Shown: piece by piece, positions 42,117 to 54,000 of the stretch
Layout of the letters: the number at the start of each line of letters is the position of its first letter
How positions within the stretch are numbered: position 1 is the first letter of the stretch
Source: Doryteuthis pealeii
Taxonomy: Eukaryota; Mollusca; Cephalopoda; Myopsida; Loliginidae
Direction: 5' to 3'
Assembly: GCA_023376005.1 (NCBI GenBank)
Contig: CM042180.1
Span: forward strand, 43,441,566-43,505,565
Length of the DNA stretch: 64,000 bases
Notes under the pieces: model-generated
Database searches by the model: none
Seen by the model: the letters and a program-made list of their open reading frames with translations, nothing else
Told to the model about the DNA's origin: nothing
Made by a program: the position numbers and the translations under genes

Positions 42117-42610
42117 GGATGTCCGGTTATTTCCCAGTTGAGTAACATGATATTACAGGGTGACCCAGAAAAACGGAACCCAAATTATTTATTTTCCCAT
42201 TAAACTAACACTAAACCCCAACCCTAACCCTAACCCTAACCCTAACCCCCCCCTAGTTGAGTAATATACTTTTACAGGGTGACCCAGAAAAAACAGAAGC
42301 CAAATTATTTATTTTCCCATTAAACTAACCCTAAACTCCAACCCTAACCCTAAGCCTAAACCCTAACCCTACACCCCCAAGTTGAGTAACATAATTTTAC
42401 AGGGTGACAGAGAAAAAAACAGACCCACAAATTTTGTAATAAAACGGTTGATTTTAATTTTATTTTTTTTAAGTTTAAGTCCAACAAGGGTTAAGGTTGG
42501 GTAAGGGTTGGGGTTTACGGTTAGTTTAATGGGAAAATTAATATCTAATTTGGGTTCTGTTTTTTCTGTGTCACTCATGTTACTCAACTAGGAAATAACC
42601 GGATGTCCAA
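42117..42610. mobile_element. fold-back element with telomere-like (CCCTAA)n inside
   Basis: Ends at 42117-42240 and 42490-42607 are inverted copies (ggatgtccggttatttccca and its complement). Three ~120-bp direct units each contain gttgagtaacat, acagggtgacccagaaaaac and, in the first two, a short (CCCTAA)n run (42223-42247, 42342-42374). The acagggtg end motif resembles mariner/Tc1-type terminal repeats. It has no transposase, so it is a non-autonomous DNA element or MITE. Confidence 0.75.
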
Positions 42611-43185
42611 TTAAAAAAACTATATAAAACAACCTTGTGTTGATCCAGAAAATCTGAAAAGAAAAATGACTGTCTCCTATTTAAAATATCAAATGTAAAA
42701 GAAAAAAATCCATGTTGTTATCATTTAAATTTTATTTTTTAATTATCTTTACAAATATAAATAAAATATTTCATTATTTTTGTTTAAAAACCAAGCTCTA
42801 GCGATAGTGAATGTGTGTATATGTTCACTTTCGTCATTAATTGTTTTATTTCGAAGTTTCCTCCGGACATATGCATACACACAAATGCCCTTTATATTTG
42901 TACTAGAAGTGGCTACCCGGCATCGACTGGGTAGTGGGAGGGTTAATGTTAGTCTCGCTGATCCATTATTACATATCACGAGTGAGATCCTCGCTGGTTG
43001 CCCCCATAAAAACCCCATGGAAATATATAACAATATAGTAAGAAATTTCCATTCAATGATTTACAAATTTTTTATAAAAAGAACATATAAATGATGCAAT
43101 TAATTCAATCAATCGCTTACTTATCCGAGTATTAACTATACCAAACAAATATTGAGACTAACCCTATATTTTCTACCGGTAAGTC
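42611..43185. other. AT-rich stretch without a recognisable gene
   Basis: Frames of 94-104 codons on both strands (42749-43094) have no motif I know. They share tttcctccggacatatgcat with 22560-22580 (inverted), hinting at an unnamed repeat. Confidence 0.4.
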
Positions 43186-43227
43186 ATTCCCTCTCTGTCT
43201 CTGTCTGTCTGTCTGTCTCTCTCTCTG

Positions 43228-43312
<85 letters not shown>

Positions 43313-43441
43313 GTGAATTTTAGAATAAGAGATATCACGGCTTTCTGTGATTTTTTTTACATATAATTGGATTTTATATCCACGTAGGCTGTGTCTTTAT
43401 TTAACTTACTCAGACAGACAGACAGACACACACACACAGAC

Positions 43442-43516
<75 letters not shown>

Positions 43517-43565
43517 TATATATATATATATATATATATTATGCATGAATATATATAATATATAT
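43186..43565. repeat. compound (CT)n, (TA)n, (CA)n, (TA)n microsatellites
   Basis: (CTGT/CT)n at 43193-43276, (TA)n to 43311, a short link, (CAGA/CA)n at 43411-43476 and interrupted (TA)n to 43565. Confidence 0.96.
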
Positions 43566-43976
43566 TATTGGATAGGTGATCAAATACCTGCCACAGACTT
43601 CGTCAAAGTCCAAGCCCTCCGGATCCCAGCACGTCAAAGAATATTCAATAATTCCTTCTTTTATGAAATGTCATGACAGACTGACCCTGACACGTACATA
43701 TCACCCCCACCCCCAGCGGATTTCTTTTCCGAAATAACAGAATTGACATTGATCACCTGAACCAAAAAAAAAAAACGGAATTAAAAGACCTCCGCCTTCT
43801 TTTGCCTCAAAACTTTAAAAGGAAGAATATATTTCGAAATTGCCGGTATGGCTTTTAAAAGACAATATCCTTTGCCAAAAGAGTTTTCACGATTCTTTGT
43901 TGCATTTTTACCGTTTTTTTCTTTGTGAAAATATCTATTGAAAGAATGAACATTAATTTCAAGTATGGATACCTAA
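43566..43976. other. stretch without a recognisable gene
   Basis: Nothing identified. Confidence 0.4.
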
Positions 43977-44000
43977 ATATTATTATTATTATTATTATTA

Positions 44001-44035
<35 letters not shown>

Positions 44036-44036
44036 G
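43977..44036. repeat. (ATT)n microsatellite at a LINE 3' end
   Basis: About 60 bp of ATT directly after the minus-strand LINE tail. Such simple repeats often terminate LINE copies. Confidence 0.95.
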
Positions 44037-44039
44037 GCT

Positions 44040-44320
44040 CCTTTTGAGTTTTCACATCAGCATTAGCTGATGGTCTTTCATTGGAGTCTGAGTGACAGCA
44101 AGTCTCCTCAGGTCTCCAGGACTCTTCTGAGTATTCTGGCAGATTGCAGCAGTGCTGTGTTCTGAATGGTTTCAACCCTTCCTCTGATTTCCAAATATTC
44201 CAGACCCTTTTCTAATCCTTTTGGGACCGTTCCAAGTGCACCAACCACAATTGGGATCACTTTGACTTTCATATTCCATAACTTTTTTAGTTCTCTGATT
44301 ATTTTGTTTAGGACAGGTAT
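44040..44320 (-). pseudogene. LINE C-terminal tail, restriction-like nuclease type
   Basis: The minus strand reads IIRELKKLWNMKVKVIPIVV, GALGTVPKGLEKGLEYLEI, TIQNTALLQSARILRRVLET. The string LW-x-(M/V)K-x-x-x-I-P-I-V-V-GALG-x-V-x-K typifies the end of LINE proteins carrying a PD-(D/E)XK nuclease (R2/NeSL-like groups). The nuclease motif itself is not present. A second, shorter copy is at 24175-24300. Confidence 0.8.
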
Positions 44321-44640
44321 AATTACCAACACAGGAACATGTATCATACATAAAAATGAAGCTGGTCCTCTGTGGATCACATCCCTACTTCTCCACACAG
44401 TCACTGTTTCTCTCAATAGCAATGTTCCACCTTTGAATGAAAGCATGTATCCCTGTCCCGTAAAAGAGGGTGAATCAAAAAGTAACGCCATTTTGTTTAG
44501 GACAGGTATAATTCCCAACACAGGAACATACATGAAAATGAAGCTATTTCTCTGTGGATCACATCCCTACTTCTCCGCATAGTTACCGTTTCTCTCAATA
44601 GCAATGTTCCACCTTTGAATGTATCCCTGCCCCGTAAAAT
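44304..44640. repeat. ~150-bp direct duplication of the mariner end
   Basis: 44304-44466 and 44494-44640 both contain ttttgtttaggacaggtata, ctgtggatcacatccctact and caatgttccacctttgaatg. The extra copy of the mariner 3' end lies against the LINE tail. Confidence 0.88.
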
Positions 44641-44800
44641 TCTGTTAACTGTTCTTTAAGCCACTTCTTCACTACAGATTTCACTTTCTCGTCAATGGAA
44701 TCATGTTTACTTTTCAAACCCTCTTTCATGAGGATGAAGTGATGATAGTATGGAGGCGCTAAATCTGGTGAGTATGTAGGAAGTGAAATCTGGAGATAAG
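44466..44800 (-). pseudogene. mariner transposase C-terminus and terminal repeat
   Basis: The minus strand reads TYSPDLAPPYYHHF, then LMKEGLKSKHDSIDEKVKSV, KKWLKEQLTEFYGAGIHS, then RWNIAIERNGNY in another frame. YSPDLAPxD(Y/F) is the signature of mariner transposases. The catalytic Asp after LAP is replaced by Tyr, so the protein is inactive. gtgaatcaaaaagtaacgcc at 44470-44489 is like a mariner terminal repeat. The upstream catalytic domain is missing. Confidence 0.82.
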
Positions 44801-45129
44801 AAGTGGCCCAAACAACAGACAACAGAATAGATAAGTCTCTTTTCTCGCGGTTAGAATATGTTGACATATATGGTGTGCTACAATACACCACCTAACTCTA
44901 TAGACTGGTGAGGTCACGTGGTTTATTCCTCAGCCAATCAACATCCATAATGCGTGGCTGGTTGACTACTTAATCACTGATACTGAGAGTCGTCCATTTG
45001 CAATCACTGACGAAGGACTTGCAATACTGAGGAGCACCAAGGAACAACCAAAGGATTCTTTACCAAGGATTTCCCCTACACATTTTTTTTATTTTCCCTC
45101 TTATATTCAATAAGAAAAAATATTTATAA
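44801..45129. other. possible LTR-like fragment
   Basis: The stretch gttgacatatatggtgtgct ... aaccaaaggattctttacca resembles the general organisation of LTR2 (ggtcacgtgg, aaaggattct) but ends without CA. Low certainty. Confidence 0.35.
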
Positions 45130-46383
45130 ATGAAAAAAAAAAACAAAAAAACATTAAAGCCTATAATAATGCCCTTCTTAATCGTATCCGACCCGAAATA
45201 GAGAAAATCCTTAGGAAAAAACAAAATGGATTCCGCAGAAATCGATCCACAGATCCTGACTATTCGACGGATCATAGAAGGGGTTCGAGCAAAGAACCTA
45301 GAGGCAACGCTGCTATTCGTAGACTTCTCCAAAGCATTTGATTCCATACACATAGGGAAAATGGAACAAATACTACTAGCATATGGTCTCCCCAAAGAAA
45401 CGGTTACCGCTATAATGATGCTCTACAAAGACACTAAAGCAATGGTACGCTCACCTGATGGCGACACAGAATTTTTTGACATCACCGCTAGAGTCCTACA
45501 AGGAGATAGATTAGCACCATATATATTTATAATATGCCTAGACTACGTACTCCGAACATCATTAGATACCAAAAATAAAAAAAGGCATTACACTAAGACA
45601 GGCAAGAAGCATGCGATATCCTGGACAAGCAGTCACATATGCAGACTACGCTGATGACCTTGCGCTTCTTGCAGATACACTGGCCCAGGCTGAGTCACTA
45701 CTACATAGCTTGGAGGAGGCAGCAAAGAAAATCGGCCTCTTTGTGAACTCCGATAAAACTGAGTTCATGAGTTCCAAAAAGAAAGGAAACATCTCCACAC
45801 TCGATGGTAAGCCTCTTAAGCCAGTAGAACAATTTACATACCTAGGTAGTAATATCTCATCCACAGAGAGCGATGTTGATACACGAATAAGAAAAGCACG
45901 ATCAGCCACGAACAAATTATCAGTCATATGGAAGTCTGATCTCAATGAAAAGTTAAAGCGACAGGCTGTGGTTATATCAGTGCTGCTGTATGGCTGCACC
46001 ACTTGGACCCTAACGAAGCGCCTTGAGAATAAGCTAGATGGGAGCTGCACAAGAATGTGCAGTCTTGAACTAGTCGTGAAAACAGCACCCCACAAGGAAG
46101 CAACTGTAGAGCCACCTGCCCCCCCCCATCTCACAAACCATCCGAGTGAGATGGACAAGGCATGCAGGACGCTGTTGGAGAAGCAAGGACGGAGCTGATA
46201 AGCGACGTTCTCTTGTGGAAGCCAACACATGGACATGCAAACGTGGTTCGCCCAGCAAGGACCTACATTGACCAACTATGTGAATATGTTGATTGCTGCG
46301 CAAAAGAATTCCCAGGGGCAATGAATGATAGGGAAGGTTGGCGAGAGATTTTCATGGATATCCGTGCTGCTTGCGCGACATGA
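45130..46383 (+). pseudogene. LINE reverse transcriptase, palm to C-terminus, frameshifted
   Basis: The longest RT piece here. Frame 1 (from about 45150) has KQNGFRRNRST, LLFVDFSKAFDSI (first catalytic Asp), LLAYGLPKETV, SPDGDTEFFDI, VLQGDRLAPYIF. Frame 2 (45611-46198) has YADDLALLADTLAQAE (catalytic Asp pair), DKTEFMSSKK, EQFTYLGSNISSTESD, LLYGCTTWTL. Back in frame 1 (46162-46383): ELISDVLLWKPTHGH, RPARTYIDQLC, PGAMNDREGW. At least two frameshifts and small deletions, and the endonuclease half is absent. Same family as 16301, 25912 and 27341; here the Arg codon that is a stop in two other copies is intact. Confidence 0.9.
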
Positions 46384-46549
46384 TGATAATGATGCAATAC
46401 AATTACTATTTGGGTGATTTGGTAGGTCAGGAACGGATTGATGGCATATCAGTATATTTCAATGGCTAAAAGGATTTTCTATAAGAGGAAATTGATTTAC
46501 GAAAGGAACGAAACAACACGTAAGTCAAATAACCAATGTATATGGACAT

Positions 46550-46554
<5 letters not shown>
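46384..46554. other. short link, nothing recognised
   Basis: Lies between the LINE 3' end and (TA)n. It may include the LINE UTR (gatgataatgatgcaatac). Confidence 0.4.

Positions 46555-46596
<42 letters not shown>
46555..46596. repeat. (TA)n tract
   Basis: Left border of the H-e palindrome. Confidence 0.97.
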
Positions 46597-46599
<3 letters not shown>

Positions 46600-46665
46600 A
46601 GGTCCGCAAAATGGATTGTGTTTTTAGAAAAAAAAATTATTATTTTTATCTTACATTTGCGATGC

Positions 46666-46706
46666 GACATGTGTTTCAGATCTTCTGATATCTTCTTCAG
46701 GCTTTG
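46666..46706 (-). ncRNA. hammerhead ribozyme, left arm H-e
   Basis: Minus strand: CUGAAGA (46700-46694), stem II agau/aucu, GAAA (46677-46674), a self-complementary stem III (cacaug), GUC, then gc pairing with gc before the core. The stem I is short but the core is complete. Confidence 0.75.
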
Positions 46707-46724
46707 ATCATATCAGTGATCAAT

Positions 46725-46768
46725 CCCTGAAGAAGATATCAGAAGATCTGAAACACGTGTCCCAAATG
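46725..46768 (+). ncRNA. hammerhead motif, right arm H-e
   Basis: CUGAAGA (46729-46735), stem II agau/aucu, GAAA (46752-46755), acacgugu stem III, GUC. Next to the core the bases are cc and cc, so stem I is broken compared with the left arm. Confidence 0.7.
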
Positions 46769-46868
46769 TAAGATAAAAATGTAAAAAAATTATTCTAAAA
46801 ACATAATCCATTTTGCGGACCTTCTTTTTATATAAATATTGAATTTTCTCCCGTTGGAACAAGAAACA

Positions 46869-46871
<3 letters not shown>

Positions 46872-46953
<82 letters not shown>
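46872..46953. repeat. (TA)n then (GT)n
   Basis: Left border of the H-a inverted pair. Confidence 0.97.
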
Positions 46954-46954
<1 letters not shown>

Positions 46955-47004
46955 TATATTAGGAAAAATGAAAAAACACAGGTTTAAATGGGTTAAGTGG
47001 CGAG

Positions 47005-47062
47005 TTTATTGGCCGACGCTGCAGTGTGTTGATCTATTAATTAGATCATCTTCAGGGCATTT
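47005..47062 (-). ncRNA. hammerhead motif, left arm H-a (core lost)
   Basis: CUGAAGA (47055-47049) and stem II gaucu/agauc remain on the minus strand, but the GAAAC is changed to AACAC. The GUC and ggc stem I strand are intact. Not expected to cleave. Confidence 0.72.
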
Positions 47063-47323
47063 GTTGTCCTTCGCAACAAAAAAAATTTATACACACACAC
47101 ACACAACCACACCCCTAAAAAAATGCACAATGTTTCCTTTCGATGCACACACATACACCATCCCATACCCACGCCGTAAAATAGAATATTTGAAGTCACA
47201 TTTCAAAACCGTTCTTCTTTCAAACTTCAAAATTTTTTAAACTGAATAACACATAACTACCACTCGCTTTTCTCGTTATTCTGTGATAAATAATTTATTA
47301 TCACCTTCCATATACCAACAAAT

Positions 47324-47370
47324 GCCCTGAAGATGATCTAATTAATAGATCGAAACACTGCAGCGTCGGC
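47324..47370 (+). ncRNA. type I hammerhead ribozyme, right arm H-a
   Basis: gcc (47324-47326), CUGAAGA (47327-47333), stem II gaucua/uagauc, GAAA (47352-47355), a cugcag palindrome in stem III, GUC with C47367 as H17, ggc (47368-47370), then caauaaac. Complete core; same family as 13167-13213. Confidence 0.87.
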
Positions 47371-47458
47371 CAATAAACTCGCCACTTAACCCATTTAAAC
47401 CTGTGTTTTTTCATTTTTTCCTAATATACTACATACCGTCGGATTCACTTCCTTTCTT

Positions 47459-47461
<3 letters not shown>

Positions 47462-47542
<81 letters not shown>

Positions 47543-47549
47543 ATATATG
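47462..47549. repeat. (TA)n tract, longest in the window
   Basis: About 88 bp with one break. Confidence 0.97.
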
Positions 47550-48050
47550 CAGTCCATCCATATATGGTGGTACTTTGACTTACTGACGTTCGCGTTTAAT
47601 ATAGATTTAATTATGCGATCGGATTTCAATCCCGGCTTGATGGTCCATAAAATCGTAACACTCGCAACAAAGTATTTGTAAATTTTCGTTTGAATTGTTA
47701 ACTTAATTTCAGATTCACTGGTTTTACAATAAGTGCCCGCTGAGACGATAAGCTGATATATCAAACTTTCCTGACTTCAGGGGTTTAATCTCCAGGTCGA
47801 TAATCTGTTTGATACCACCTAGACAGCCGGCATTTAATTCCATTAATACCTGAGAGAATTTCAAGCAGTCACCAACAGGTGGCGCAACAGTGTCGATATG
47901 TTGAAATAAGGTTAGAGGAAAAAAGGGTTTAAATTCTAAATGGTCTTCTTAAACGTTAACAACATGAAGTTAACTCCTATAGACGGGAGTGATGGAAGAG
48001 TAAGTTTCAGTTGTTCTATTTTTCGATTATACCCCCAGTTGGAATTTTTG
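47550..48050. other. stretch without a recognisable gene
   Basis: Single-copy-like sequence leading to the tRNA-like array. A 77-codon minus frame has no motif. Confidence 0.4.
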
Positions 48051-51000
48051 TATATAGTTATTTACTAAGCTTAGCTTAGATATGGCACAAGGCCAGAAGT
48101 ATGGGGCTCCCAATGAGAATCGAACTCACTAACAATGGTTTGCGAAGCGAGCTTGCTAACCATTACACCACGTGAGGTGCCCAGAATTTTTGTATATAGT
48201 TATTTACTAAGCTTAGCTTAGATATGGCACAAGGCCAGAAGTATGGGGCTCCCAATGAGAATCGAACTCACTAACAATGGTTTGCGAAGCGAGCTTGCTA
48301 ACCATTACACCACGTGAGGTGCCCAGAATTTTTTGTATATAGTTATTTACTAAGCTTAGCTTAGATATGGCACAAGGCCAGAAGTATGGGGCTCCAATGA
48401 GAATCGAACTCACTAACAATGGTTTGCGAAGCGAGCTTGCTAACCATTACACCACGTGAGGTGCCCAGAATTTTTGTATATAGTTATTTACTAAGCTTAG
48501 CTTAGATATGGCACAAGGCCAGAAGTATGGGGCTCCCAATGAGAATCGAACTCACTAACAATGGTTTGCGAAGCGAGCTTGCTAACCATTACACCACGTG
48601 AGGTGCCCAGAATTTTTGTATATAGTTATTTACTAAGCTTAGCTTAGATATGGCACAAGGCCAGAAGTATGGGGCTCCCAATGAGAATCGAACTCACTAA
48701 CAATGGTTTGCGAAGCGAGCTTGCTAACCATTACACCACGTGAGGTGCCTTTTTGTATATAGTTATTTACTAAGCTTAGCTTAGATATGGCACAAGGCCA
48801 GAAGTATGGGGCTCCCAATGAGAATCGAACTCACTAACAATGGTTTGCGAAGCGAGCTTGCTAACCATTACACCACGTGAGGTGCCCTTTTGTATATAGT
48901 TATTTACTAAGCTTAGCTTAGATATGGCACAAGGCCAGAAGTATGGGGCTCCAATGAGAATCGAACTCACTAACAATGGTTTGCGAAGCGAGCTTGCTAA
49001 CCATTACACCACGTGAGGTGCCTTTTGTATATAGTTATTTACTAAGCTTAGCTTAGATATGGCACAAGGCCAGAAGTATGGGGCTCCCAATGAGAATCGA
49101 ACTCACTAACAATGGTTTGCGAAGCGAGCTTGCTAACCATTACACCACGTGAGGTGCCTTTTTTGTATATAGTTATTTACTAAGCTTAGCTTAGATATGG
49201 CACAAGGCCAGAAGTATGGGGCTCCCAATGAGAATCGAACTCACTAACAATGGTTTGCGAAGCGAGCTTGCTAACCATTACACCACGTGAGGTGCCTTTT
49301 TGTATAGTTATTTACTAAGCTTAGCTTAGATATGGCACAAGGCCAGAAGTATGGGGCTCCCAATGAGAATCGAACTCACTAACAATGGTTTGCGAAGCGA
49401 GCTTGCTAACCATTACACCACGTGAGGTGCCCTATAGTTATTTACTAAGCTTAGCTTAGATATGGCACAAGGCCAGAAGTATGGGGCTCCCAATGAGAAT
49501 CGAACTCACTAACAATGGTTTGCGAAGCGAGCTTGCTAACCATTACACCACGTGAGGTGCCCATTTTGTATATAGTTATTTACTAAGCTTAGCTTAGATA
49601 TGGCACAAGGCCAGAAGTATGGGGCTCCCAATGAGAATCGAACTCACTAACAATGGTTTGCGAAGCGAGCTTGCTAACCATTACACCACGTGAGGTGCCT
49701 TTTTGTATATAGTTATTTACTAAGCTTAGCTTAGATATGGCACAAGGCCAGAAGTATGGGGCTCCCAATGAGAATCGAACTCACTAACAATGGTTTGCGA
49801 AGCGAGCTTGCTAACCATTACACCACGTGAGGTGCCTTTTTATATAGTTATTTACTAAGCTTAGCTTAGATATGGCACAAGGCCAGAAGTATGGGGCTCC
49901 CAATGAGAATCGAACTCACTAACAATGGTTTGCGAAGCGAGCTTGCTAACCATTACACCACGTGAGGTGCCTTTTTGTATATAGTTATTTACTAAGCTTA
50001 GCTTAGATATGGCACAAGGCCAGAAGTATGGGGCTCCCAATGAGAATCGAACTCACTAACAATGGTTTGCGAAGCGAGCTTGCTAACCATTACACCACGT
50101 GAGGTGCCTTTTTGTATATAGTTATTTACTAAGCTTAGCTTAGATATGGCACAAGGCCAGAAGTATGGGGCTCCCAATGAGAATCGAACTCACTAACAAT
50201 GGTTTGCGAAGCGAGCTTGCTAACCATTACACCACGTGAGGTGCCTTTTGTATATAGTTATTTACTAAGCTTAGCTTAGATATGGCACAAGGCCAGAAGT
50301 ATGGGGCTCCCAATGAGAATCGAACTCACTAACAATGGTTTGCGAAGCGAGCTTGCTAACCATTACACCACGTGAGGTGCCCTTTTTGTATATAGTTATT
50401 TACTAAGCTTAGCTTAGATATGGCACAAGGCCAGAAGTATGGGGCTCCCAATGAGAATCGAACTCACTAACAATGGTTTGCGAAGCGAGCTTGCTAACCA
50501 TTACACCACGTGAGGTGCCTTTTTGTATATAGTTATTTACTAAGCTTAGCTTAGATATGGCACAAGGCCAGAAGTATGGGGCTCCCAATGAGAATCGAAC
50601 TCACTAACAATGGTTTGCGAAGCGAGCTTGCTAACCATTACACCACGTGAGGTGCCTTTTTTATATAGTTATTTACTAAGCTTAGCTTAGATATGGCACA
50701 AGGCCAGAAGTATGGGGCTCCCAATGAGAATCGAACTCACTAACAATGGTTTGCGAAGCGAGCTTGCTAACCATTACACCACGTGAGGTGCCTTTTTGTA
50801 TATAGTTATTTACTAAGCTTAGCTTAGATATGGCACAAGGCCAGAAGTATGGGGCTCCCAATGAGAATCGAACTCACTAACAATGGTTTGCGAAGCGAGC
50901 TTGCTAACCATTACACCACGTGAGGTGCCCTTTTTTGTATATAGTTATTTACTAAGCTTAGCTTAGATATGGCACAAGGCCAGAAGTATGGGGCTCCCAA

Positions 51001-54000
51001 TGAGAATCGAACTCACTAACAATGGTTTGCGAAGCGAGCTTGCTAACCATTACACCACGTGAGGTGCCCTTTTTGTATATAGTTATTTACTAAGCTTAGC
51101 TTAGATATGGCACAAGGCCAGAAGTATGGGGCTCCCAATGAGAATCGAACTCACTAACAATGGTTTGCGAAGCGAGCTTGCTAACCATTACACCACGTGA
51201 GGTGCCCTTTTTGTATATAGTTATTTACTAAGCTTAGCTTAGATATGGCACAAGGCCAGAAGTATGGGGCTCCCAATGAGAATCGAACTCACTAACAATG
51301 GTTTGCGAAGCGAGCTTGCTAACCATTACACCACGTGAGGTGCCCTTTTTTGTATATAGTTATTTACTAAGCTTAGCTTAGATATGGCACAAGGCCAGAA
51401 GTATGGGGCTCCCAATGAGAATCGAACTCACTAACAATGGTTTGCGAAGCGAGCTTGCTAACCATTACACCACGTGAGGTGCCTTTTTGTATATAGTTAT
51501 TTACTAAGCTTAGCTTAGATATGGCACAAGGCCAGAAGTATGGGGCTCCCAATGAGAATCGAACTCACTAACAATGGTTTGCGAAGCGAGCTTGCTAACC
51601 ATTACACCACGTGAGGTGCCTTTTTTATAGTTATTTACTAAGCTTAGCTTAGATATGGCACAAGGCCAGAAGTATGGGGCTCCCAATGAGAATCGAACTC
51701 ACTAACAATGGTTTGCGAAGCGAGCTTGCTAACCATTACACCACGTGAGGTGCCTTTTATATAGTTATTTACTAAGCTTAGCTTAGATATGGCACAAGGC
51801 CAGAAGTATGGGGCTCCCAATGAGAATCGAACTCACTAACAATGGTTTGCGAAGCGAGCTTGCTAACCATTACACCACGTGAGGTGCCCTATATAGTTAT
51901 TTACTAAGCTTAGCTTAGATATGGCACAAGGCCAGAAGTATGGGGCTCCCAATGAGAATCGAACTCACTAACAATGGTTTGCGAAGCGAGCTTGCTAACC
52001 ATTACACCACGTGAGGTGCCTTTTGTATATAGTTATTTACTAAGCTTAGCTTAGATATGGCACAAGGCCAGAAGTATGGGGCTCCCAATGAGAATCGAAC
52101 TCACTAACAATGGTTTGCGAAGCGAGCTTGCTAACCATTACACCACGTGAGGTGCCCTTTTTGTATATAGTTATTTACTAAGCTTAGCTTAGATATGGCA
52201 CAAGGCCAGAAGTATGGGGCTCCCAATGAGAATCGAACTCACTAACAATGGTTTGCGAAGCGAGCTTGCTAACCATTACACCACGTGAGGTGCCTTTTTG
52301 TATATAGTTATTTACTAAGCTTAGCTTAGATATGGCACAAGGCCAGAAGTATGGGGCTCCCAATGAGAATCGAACTCACTAACAATGGTTTGCGAAGCGA
52401 GCTTGCTAACCATTACACCACGTGAGGTGCCCTTTTTGTATATAGTTATTTACTAAGCTTAGCTTAGATATGGCACAAGGCCAGAAGTATGGGGCTCCCA
52501 ATGAGAATCGAACTCACTAACAATGGTTTGCGAAGCGAGCTTGCTAACCATTACACCACGTGAGGTGCCTTTTTGTATATAGTTATTTACTAAGCTTAGC
52601 TTAGATATGGCACAAGGCCAGAAGTATGGGGCTCCCAATGAGAATCGAACTCACTAACAATGGTTTGCGAAGCGAGCTTGCTAACCATTACACCACGTGA
52701 GGTGCCTTTTTATATAGTTATTTACTAAGCTTAGCTTAGATATGGCACAAGGCCAGAAGTATGGGGCTCCCAATGAGAATCGAACTCACTAACAATGGTT
52801 TGCGAAGCGAGCTTGCTAACCATTACACCACGTGAGGTGCCATATAGTTATTTACTAAGCTTAGCTTAGATATGGCACAAGGCCAGAAGTATGGGGCTCC
52901 CAATGAGAATCGAACTCACTAACAATGGTTTGCGAAGCGAGCTTGCTAACCATTACACCACGTGAGGTGCCCTTTTTATATAGTTATTTACTAAGCTTAG
53001 CTTAGATATGGCACAAGGCCAGAAGTATGGGGCTCCCAATGAGAATCGAACTCACTAACAATGGTTTGCGAAGCGAGCTTGCTAACCATTACACCACGTG
53101 AGGTGCCCTTTTTGTATATAGTTATTTACTAAGCTTAGCTTAGATATGGCACAAGGCCAGAAGTATGGGGCTCCCAATGAGAATCGAACTCACTAACAAT
53201 GGTTTGCGAAGCGAGCTTGCTAACCATTACACCACGTGAGGTGCCTTTTTATATAGTTATTTACTAAGCTTAGCTTAGATATGGCACAAGGCCAGAAGTA
53301 TGGGGCTCCCAATGAGAATCGAACTCACTAACAATGGTTTGCGAAGCGAGCTTGCTAACCATTACACCACGTGAGGTGCCCTTTATATAGTTATTTACTA
53401 AGCTTAGCTTAGATATGGCACAAGGCCAGAAGTATGGGGCTCCCAATGAGAATCGAACTCACTAACAATGGTTTGCGAAGCGAGCTTGCTAACCATTACA
53501 CCACGTGAGGTGCCCTTTTTATATAGTTATTTACTAAGCTTAGCTTAGATATGGCACAAGGCCAGAAGTATGGGGCTCCCAATGAGAATCGAACTCACTA
53601 ACAATGGTTTGCGAAGCGAGCTTGCTAACCATTACACCACGTGAGGTGCCCTTTTTGTATATAGTTATTTACTAAGCTTAGCTTAGATATGGCACAAGGC
53701 CAGAAGTATGGGGCTCCCAATGAGAATCGAACTCACTAACAATGGTTTGCGAAGCGAGCTTGCTAACCATTACACCACGTGAGGTGCCCAGAATTTTGTA
53801 TATAGTTATTTACTAAGCTTAGCTTAGATATGGCACAAGGCCAGAAGTATGGGGCTCCCAATGAGAATCGAACTCACTAACAATGGTTGCGAAGCGAGCT
53901 TGCTAACCATTACACCACGTGAGGTGCCCAGAATTTTTTATATAGTTATTTACTAAGCTTAGCTTAGATATGGCACAAGGCCAGAAGTATGGGGCTCCCA

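Larger units (their letters stand above)
46598..46823. mobile_element. hammerhead palindrome, family H-e
   Basis: Inverted repeat of about 105 bp per arm (aaggtccgcaaaatggattg at the left, its complement ending in gaccttctt at the right). Each arm has a hammerhead motif. The centre is ctttgatcatatcagtgatc. Confidence 0.85.
46954..47440. mobile_element. family H-a inverted pair
   Basis: Arms 46954-47062 (minus) and 47318-47435 (plus) are inverted copies (taatatactac/gtatattagg ends; taaacctgtgttttttcat). The right copy continues inwards to about 47200 as in the single copy at 13037-13272. A (CA)n run near 47090 marks the junction. Confidence 0.85.

Noticed and set aside
42780..43094. 104-codon plus frame
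   Set aside because: It has no recognisable motif, an equally long frame overlaps on the minus strand, and part of it recurs near 22560.
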